Below are positions 6,917 to 10,750 of a stretch of DNA of 10,750 nucleotides, in pieces. The position numbers were made by a program, and so were the translations under genes. Each line of letters starts with the position of its first letter. Within the stretch, counting starts at the first letter, position 1. The notes beneath the pieces were generated by a model that was not told the origin of the DNA, made no database searches, and was given only the letters and a program-made list of their open reading frames with translations. Source of the DNA: Desulfoprunum sp. (GTDB lineage Bacteria; Desulfobacterota; Desulfobulbia; Desulfobulbales; Desulfocapsaceae); contig JAUYSF010000388.1 of NCBI GenBank assembly GCA_030696435.1, positions 1-10,750 of the forward strand, in the 5' to 3' direction.

Positions 6917-8227
6917 CTACCACTTTGTTTCAAATTTTTTGCGCATGATAACGGCCGCAGCGTTCATACAGATCAGAAAGGCCAGGAGCACCATAATCGC
7001 CGCCGAGGTTTTCTCGGTGAAGGCCCTCTCTGAGCTGTCGGCCCAGAGATAGATCTGCACCGGCAGGGCGGTTGCTGAATCAGTAAAACCACCGGGGATG
7101 TCGACAATGAAGGCGACCATGCCGATCATCAAAAGAGGGGCGGTATCACCAAGGGCTCTGGCCATACCGATGATCGCCCCGGTCAACATGCCGGGCATGG
7201 CCAGCGGCAGAACATGGTGGGTAACCATCTGCATCTTTGAGGCCCCGATGCCCAGCGCTGCCTCCCGGATCGAAGGTGGCACCGATTTAAGCGAGGCCCG
7301 GCCGGCAATGATAATGACCGGCAAGGTCATCAGGGTGAGTACCAGACCGCCGACCAAAGGGGTCGAACGGGGCAGGCCCCAGAAGTTGATGAAGATGGCC
7401 AGGCCGAGCAGGCCGAAGATGATCGAGGGCACGGCTGCCAGGTTGTTGATGTTCACCTCGATGATATCGGTCCAGAAATTCTTGGGTGCGAATTCCTCCA
7501 GATAGACGGCGGCGGCAACCCCAATCGGAAAGGACAGGAGGAGGGTGATGAGCAGGGAATAAAACGATCCCTTCACCGCTCCCCAGATTCCTGCCAACTC
7601 CGGTTCCCGCGAATCTCCCGAGGTGAAGAAGGTGGTATTGAACCGTGTTTCAAGTTTGCCGTCCTTCTCCAGCTGACCGATCCAGCCGAGCTGATCATCT
7701 TTGAGACGGCGGTCTGCTTCGGCCTCAGTGGCTTTCATCTGGCCTTTGATCAGCATGTCGACATCGTCATTGGCCGGAACCCAGATCTTCTGGCGGCTGC
7801 CGATCAGGCGGGAGTCCTCCTTGACCATATCCTGCAGAGAAAAGGCCGCTCCGGGACTTACAAGCATGTACAGGCTCTTCAAAGCGCGACGCTCTTTGAC
7901 TTCCGGGAAGGCCGTGCGCAGTGCCTGTTTGATGAGTCCGGCATAATCGGCGGCGGCGAGATTCTCGTCCTTGAAGAGATCTTCGCTGAAATGCACATCC
8001 AGCTCAATAAAGGTCTGCCGGAATGCCGTGTAGCCACTGCCGATGATCGAGGCAAACAGCAAGGCGAGGAACGACAGGGCGATGGCTATCGCCGCTATGC
8101 CGCAGCGCTGGAAACGTTTTTCCGCCCTGTAGCGCCGCTGCAGATCCTTGTTCATATGGACACTGAACGGTTTCATAGTCTGTTTGTTCTCTGTTGCCAT
8201 GTCTGAACTGGGTGTTGAATTATTCAT
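6917..8227 (-). CDS. pstA: Phosphate ABC transporter permease PstA, long form
   Basis: This is one of two membrane subunits of the phosphate channel. At 436 aa it is about 140 residues longer than the E. coli protein. The extra part is N-terminal: a basic cytoplasmic stretch (about 19-41), a TM helix (about 42-66), then a largely hydrophilic, probably periplasmic domain (about 70-215). This layout is known in many proteobacterial PstA proteins (DUF3333 region). The permease core follows, with TM segments from about 219 on and the ATPase-coupling EAA-type loop REAALGIGAS (321-330). The conserved GMARALGDTAPLL (354-366) is a PstA hallmark. The start ATG 8227 overlaps the pstC stop by 8 bases, so the two are translationally coupled. 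The ribosome site upstream is weak (GGGAAC). Alternative in-frame Met codons at residues 10, 18 and 25 mean the true start could be slightly later. Confidence 0.94.
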   Translation of the reverse strand: MNNSTPSSDMATENKQTMKPFSVHMNKDLQRRYRAEKRFQRCGIAAIAIALSFLALLFASIIGSGYTAFRQTFIELDVHFSEDLFKDENLAAADYAGLIKQALRTAFPEVKERRALKSLYMLVSPGAAFSLQDMVKEDSRLIGSRQKIWVPANDDVDMLIKGQMKATEAEADRRLKDDQLGWIGQLEKDGKLETRFNTTFFTSGDSREPELAGIWGAVKGSFYSLLITLLLSFPIGVAAAVYLEEFAPKNFWTDIIEVNINNLAAVPSIIFGLLGLAIFINFWGLPRSTPLVGGLVLTLMTLPVIIIAGRASLKSVPPSIREAALGIGASKMQMVTHHVLPLAMPGMLTGAIIGMARALGDTAPLLMIGMVAFIVDIPGGFTDSATALPVQIYLWADSSERAFTEKTSAAIMVLLAFLICMNAAAVIMRKKFETKW

Positions 8228-9608
8228 ATTGTTCCCGGTATTTCTGAACGACCCTGATCGCTATGATATTCAGGCAGAGAGTGAAGAAGAACAGAATGAG
8301 CCCCAGGGCGAAGGCGGCCAGGGTCTTAGGGCTGTCGAATTCCTGATCGCCGACCAGCAGGGTGACGATCTGGACGGTGACGGTGGTGACGGTTTTCAGC
8401 GGATTGAAGGTCAGGTTGGCAGAGAGACCGGCCGCCATGACGACGATCATTGTCTCACCGATGGCCCGCGATACCGCCAGGAGGATACCGCCAACGATGC
8501 CTGGCAGGGCTGCGGGCACGACCACGTTTTTCACGGTTTCATACTGGGTGGCCCCGAGAGCCAGCGAGCCGTCGCGGAGGGATTGCGGCACGGCATGCAG
8601 GACATCTTCTGAGAGCGAGGAGACAAAGGGGATGATCATCACACCCATGACCAGACCAGCCGCCAGGGCACTCTCTGAGGAGACCTCCAGATGGAGAGAG
8701 GTGCCGATATCGCGGATGAAAGGCGCCACGGTCAAGGCGGCGAAAAAGCCATAGACAACCGTTGGAATACCTGCCAGGATTTCGAGAAGAGGCTTGGCGA
8801 TCTCCCTGAATCGTGGATGGGCGTATTCCGACAGATAGATCGCCGAGAGCAGTCCGATGGGAATGGCCACGACCATGGCAATGAGGGCGATGAGGATGGT
8901 GCCGACAAAGATCGGTACGGCCCCGAAGGCCCCCGATGAGCCGACCTGATCGGTACGGATGGCGGTCTGTGGACTCCAGTCGAGGCCGAGCAGGAAATCC
9001 TGCAGGGGAATGATCTTGAAAAAGCGGATGGCCTCAAAGAGCACGGAGAGGACGATGCCGATGGTGGTGAATATTGCGACGGCAGAGCAGAGGATGATGC
9101 TGATCCTGATCAGGCCCTCGACGATATTGCGGGCGCGCAGGTGGATGTGAATCCGGCTGTACATGATGAGTACTGCTGCGATCATCATCACGAGGATCAC
9201 GGCCGAGGCAATCTTACCGGCGGTGGCCTGCAGTGCCATATAGCGTTGGGCTGCGGCCAGGATCACGGTGTCACCGCTTCCTGAGAGGCTATTGCCGGCC
9301 ACGGCATTTCTGATATCGTTGAGCACAAGGCTAAACTCGTTGGCCGAGAGCTGGAGCATTGCAGCCGGCAGGCCCTTTTTGATCATCGAGGTGAGGACCA
9401 TCGGTTCTGCAATCTGCCACAGGGCATACACCATAAGGGCCGGCAGGACACAGCAGAGGGCGGTCAGGGCACCATAGTGGCTGGGCAGGGAATGCAGGCT
9501 GCGGATGCCGCCCGAGCCCCCCGATACGGCCACTGCCTTGGCAGATCCGATGAAATAGGCACAGGCGCCGAGCAGCAGGATGATGAAGGGGAGGTAGGAG
9601 TAGATCAT
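8220..9608 (-). CDS. pstC: Phosphate ABC transporter permease PstC, long form
   Basis: This is the partner of PstA in the membrane channel. It has 462 aa, against roughly 320 in E. coli. The N-terminal third adds hydrophobic segments at about 4-21 and 47-65, an amphipathic or periplasmic stretch (about 75-130), and another TM helix at about 131-150 before the canonical core. The core shows TM helices from about 170, IPIGLLSAIYLSEY (259-272), ILAGIPTVVYGFFA (277-290), the coupling loop around DGSLALGATQYETV (356-369), and SRAIGETMIVVMAAG (380-394), all PstC-typical. The start ATG 9608 has only a weak GAGCT upstream. The gap to phoU is 61 bases. Long PstC occurring with long PstA suggests the two extensions evolved together, though I cannot test contact between them. 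Confidence 0.93.
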   Translation of the reverse strand: MIYSYLPFIILLLGACAYFIGSAKAVAVSGGSGGIRSLHSLPSHYGALTALCCVLPALMVYALWQIAEPMVLTSMIKKGLPAAMLQLSANEFSLVLNDIRNAVAGNSLSGSGDTVILAAAQRYMALQATAGKIASAVILVMMIAAVLIMYSRIHIHLRARNIVEGLIRISIILCSAVAIFTTIGIVLSVLFEAIRFFKIIPLQDFLLGLDWSPQTAIRTDQVGSSGAFGAVPIFVGTILIALIAMVVAIPIGLLSAIYLSEYAHPRFREIAKPLLEILAGIPTVVYGFFAALTVAPFIRDIGTSLHLEVSSESALAAGLVMGVMIIPFVSSLSEDVLHAVPQSLRDGSLALGATQYETVKNVVVPAALPGIVGGILLAVSRAIGETMIVVMAAGLSANLTFNPLKTVTTVTVQIVTLLVGDQEFDSPKTLAAFALGLILFFFTLCLNIIAIRVVQKYREQYE

Positions 9609-9669
9609 TGTTATCAGCTCAACACTCGTGGATTTGGTTCAATTTTCATTCTGATGTTCATGAAAAATT

Positions 9670-10329
9670 TCAAGGGCAGCGGACTATGGAGCCCTCAACC
9701 AGATAGATGACCTCTTCGGCGATATTGGTTGCCCGATCACCAATCCGCTCCAGGTGCCTGGCCAGCAGGTAGGTGTTGATCAAGGAACCCGGATGTTCGG
9801 GATATTTTCGGATCAGATCTTTGACCTTCTCATAGACGGTATTGCGGAAGGCATCCACGTCGTCATCAATGAGGAAGATACGTCGGGCAATGGCGGCATC
9901 ACGGTTGACCAGGGCGTCAAGACTCATCTTGAGCATGGTGATGACCTTTTCCGACATCGGCCTAAAATCGATGGCAGTCGGCACAGCGTGCTTGCTGTTG
10001 GCAATAGCCTGCACTCGCATGGCGATGTTGACGGCGATATCGGCAATCCGCTCGATCTCGCTGTTTATCTTGATTACTGCTATGAGAAAACGCAGATCAC
10101 TTGCCACCGGTTGATGTAGGGCCAGGATCTTCAGGCAGTCCTCTTCTATCTCGACCTCCATCTCATCGACCTCATAATCTGACAGGATCAGCGATTGAAT
10201 GACCTCGTTGTCCCGTGTTTGAATAACCGCTGCCGCTCTGCGGACCCGGTCCTCGACCATGGCGCTCATCTTGAGGATCTTCTTATTCAATTTCACCAGT
10301 TCGTGATGGAAGGTGTAATGTGGTTCCAT
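9670..10329 (-). CDS. phoU: PhoU phosphate-signalling regulator
   Basis: This is a cytoplasmic, peripherally membrane-associated helical protein that links Pst transporter state to PhoR/PhoB signalling and limits phosphate uptake. The 219-aa product has two PhoU repeats, each with a metal-binding ExxxD motif: EIERIAD (E93, D97) and HLERIGD (E194, D198). Start choice: the frame is open to a GTG at 10389, but ATG 10329 begins the family-typical MEPHYTFHHELVKLNKKIL and is preceded by GGGAAAGGG about 7-15 bases upstream. An AGGAGG further upstream lies inside a small hairpin, too far away for ATG 10329. It is the first gene of the minus-strand unit, whereas phoU is usually last. That order may allow PhoU to be made before the transporter. 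Confidence 0.95.
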   Translation of the reverse strand: MEPHYTFHHELVKLNKKILKMSAMVEDRVRRAAAVIQTRDNEVIQSLILSDYEVDEMEVEIEEDCLKILALHQPVASDLRFLIAVIKINSEIERIADIAVNIAMRVQAIANSKHAVPTAIDFRPMSEKVITMLKMSLDALVNRDAAIARRIFLIDDDVDAFRNTVYEKVKDLIRKYPEHPGSLINTYLLARHLERIGDRATNIAEEVIYLVEGSIVRCP

Positions 10330-10356
10330 AGAGCCCTTTCCCGTTAATTGAGATTG

Positions 10357-10374
10357 CCTCCTGGAGACAGGAGG
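10357..10374 (-). promoter_or_regulatory. Small hairpin containing an AGGAGG in the phoU leader
   Basis: CCTCCTG (10357-10363) and CAGGAGG (10368-10374) are exact 7-base inverted repeats with a 4-base loop. On the minus-strand transcript this places an AGGAGG within the stem, about 28 bases before ATG 10329 and just downstream of the GTG at 10389. It could hide a ribosome site, for example for a short leader reading frame. I see the structure but no direct evidence of function. Confidence 0.35.
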
Positions 10375-10389
10375 TATGTTTTGCAGCAC

Positions 10390-10600
10390 TGTGGAGACAA
10401 GATAAAGGTCGGATATTTAGTAGCTGTTAGGAGTATATTAGGATTGGATTAGGTTGTGGAAAAGCTCTTGCGGGCGCACTGAAAATGCAGCACCTTGTAG
10501 CCATTCGAAGCAAAGAGTGGGCTGGTTCCGACAAGACGAAAGAGGCATGCCCGGCGAGGCCACTGAATTTAGCCGGGCGAGATTCAGCAGCAGACAGCCT
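10390..10600. other. Non-coding region upstream of phoU, palindrome-rich
   Basis: I see no convincing gene here. Short open frames exist on both strands but lack family character and run into the adjacent repeat element. A weak sigma70-like promoter facing phoU is listed separately. The GC-rich part contains nested inverted repeats: GCCCGGC (10549-10555) with GCCGGGC (10572-10578), and CTGAAT (10563-10568) with ATTCAG (10582-10587). I looked for a Pho box (two CTGTCA-type repeats, 11-base period) on both strands and found none. Confidence 0.5.
10432..10462 (-). promoter_or_regulatory. Weak candidate promoter for the phoU-pst unit
   Basis: On the minus strand, TATACT (10437-10432) resembles a -10 box. 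TTCCAC or TTTCCA, 18-19 bases upstream (about 10462-10456), is a weak -35. It would give a leader of roughly 95 bases before ATG 10329, containing the small hairpin. Spacing and -35 quality are both poor, so this is a candidate only; an activator-dependent promoter would look like this. Confidence 0.25.
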
Positions 10601-10743
10601 AGGAGCCTGTCGGATTATGCCCTTTTCCCCCATCTCTGCGTTATTTTCGAAAATCAATGCTCGCAATATCAACTATATGGCTGCGCTTAATTTTCGAAAA
10701 TGCCTTGATCTGAGAAAAAATTTCTATAATCCGACAGACTCCT
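10601..10743. mobile_element. 143-bp MITE-like element with 18-bp terminal inverted repeats
   Basis: The ends AGGAGCCTGTCGGATTAT (10601-10618) and ATAATCCGACAGACTCCT (10726-10743) are inverted copies with 17 of 18 matches. Inside, the palindrome ATTTTCGAAAAT occurs twice (10643-10654 and 10690-10701). The two copies are placed symmetrically about the element's centre at 10672. There is no room for a transposase, so it would be moved in trans. I cannot identify a target-site duplication or the parent insertion sequence. Confidence 0.75.
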
Positions 10744-10750
10744 TGTGTAC

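Noticed and set aside
10330..10389. Longer PhoU from a GTG start
   Set aside because: The added 20 residues are not PhoU-like and would be encoded across the leader hairpin; ATG 10329 fits the family N-terminus.
10390..10600. Pho box controlling the pst locus
   Set aside because: No pair of CTGTCA-like repeats with the expected spacing was found on either strand.
10427..10690. Small open frames on both strands upstream of phoU
   Set aside because: They run into the 143-bp inverted-repeat element, overlap each other on opposite strands, and show no recognisable domain.

Overview
The window looks like a chromosomal segment from a Gram-negative anaerobe, most likely a sulfate- or metal-reducing Desulfobacterota (Desulfobulbales-like). 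This rests on a NapC/NirT-type multiheme inner-membrane cytochrome, a long form of the phosphate permease, and a kinase H-box region of the INxxNxLNGI type common in that group. The assignment is inferred from protein character only.

Layout. Positions 1-115 hold the tail of an upstream plus-strand gene and a strong intrinsic terminator. Positions 247-3020 carry a two-gene plus-strand unit: an FtsH-family membrane AAA+ zinc metalloprotease with a cysteine-rich C-terminal tail, followed 2 bases later by a two-TM protein. That second protein ends directly after a histidine-kinase dimerisation region whose phospho-accepting His is replaced by Asn. It stops exactly where a tandem pair of 71-bp hairpin-forming repeats begins (3020-3164). 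Positions 3276-4727 encode a three-TM, six-heme NapC/NirT-type cytochrome resembling the ImcH/CymA-like quinol oxidases. A bidirectional terminator (4753-4794) separates it from the convergent genes that follow.

From 10329 down to 4819 the minus strand carries a complete high-affinity phosphate uptake locus, transcribed phoU-pstC-pstA-pstS-pstB. This order is unusual: the regulator gene comes first and the binding-protein gene lies between the permease and ATPase genes. A 15-bp-stem hairpin sits between pstS and pstB and may set different transcript levels. PstS would deliver periplasmic phosphate to the PstC-PstA channel, PstB would power import, and PhoU would couple transport state to signalling. 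No phoB/phoR is in the window and I found no convincing Pho box.

The right end (10390-10750) has no convincing gene. It holds a GC-rich palindromic stretch and a 143-bp MITE-like element with 18-bp terminal inverted repeats. I see no clearly new multi-gene system. The most unusual parts are the FtsH/degenerate-kinase pair, the repeat at its end, and the cytochrome.
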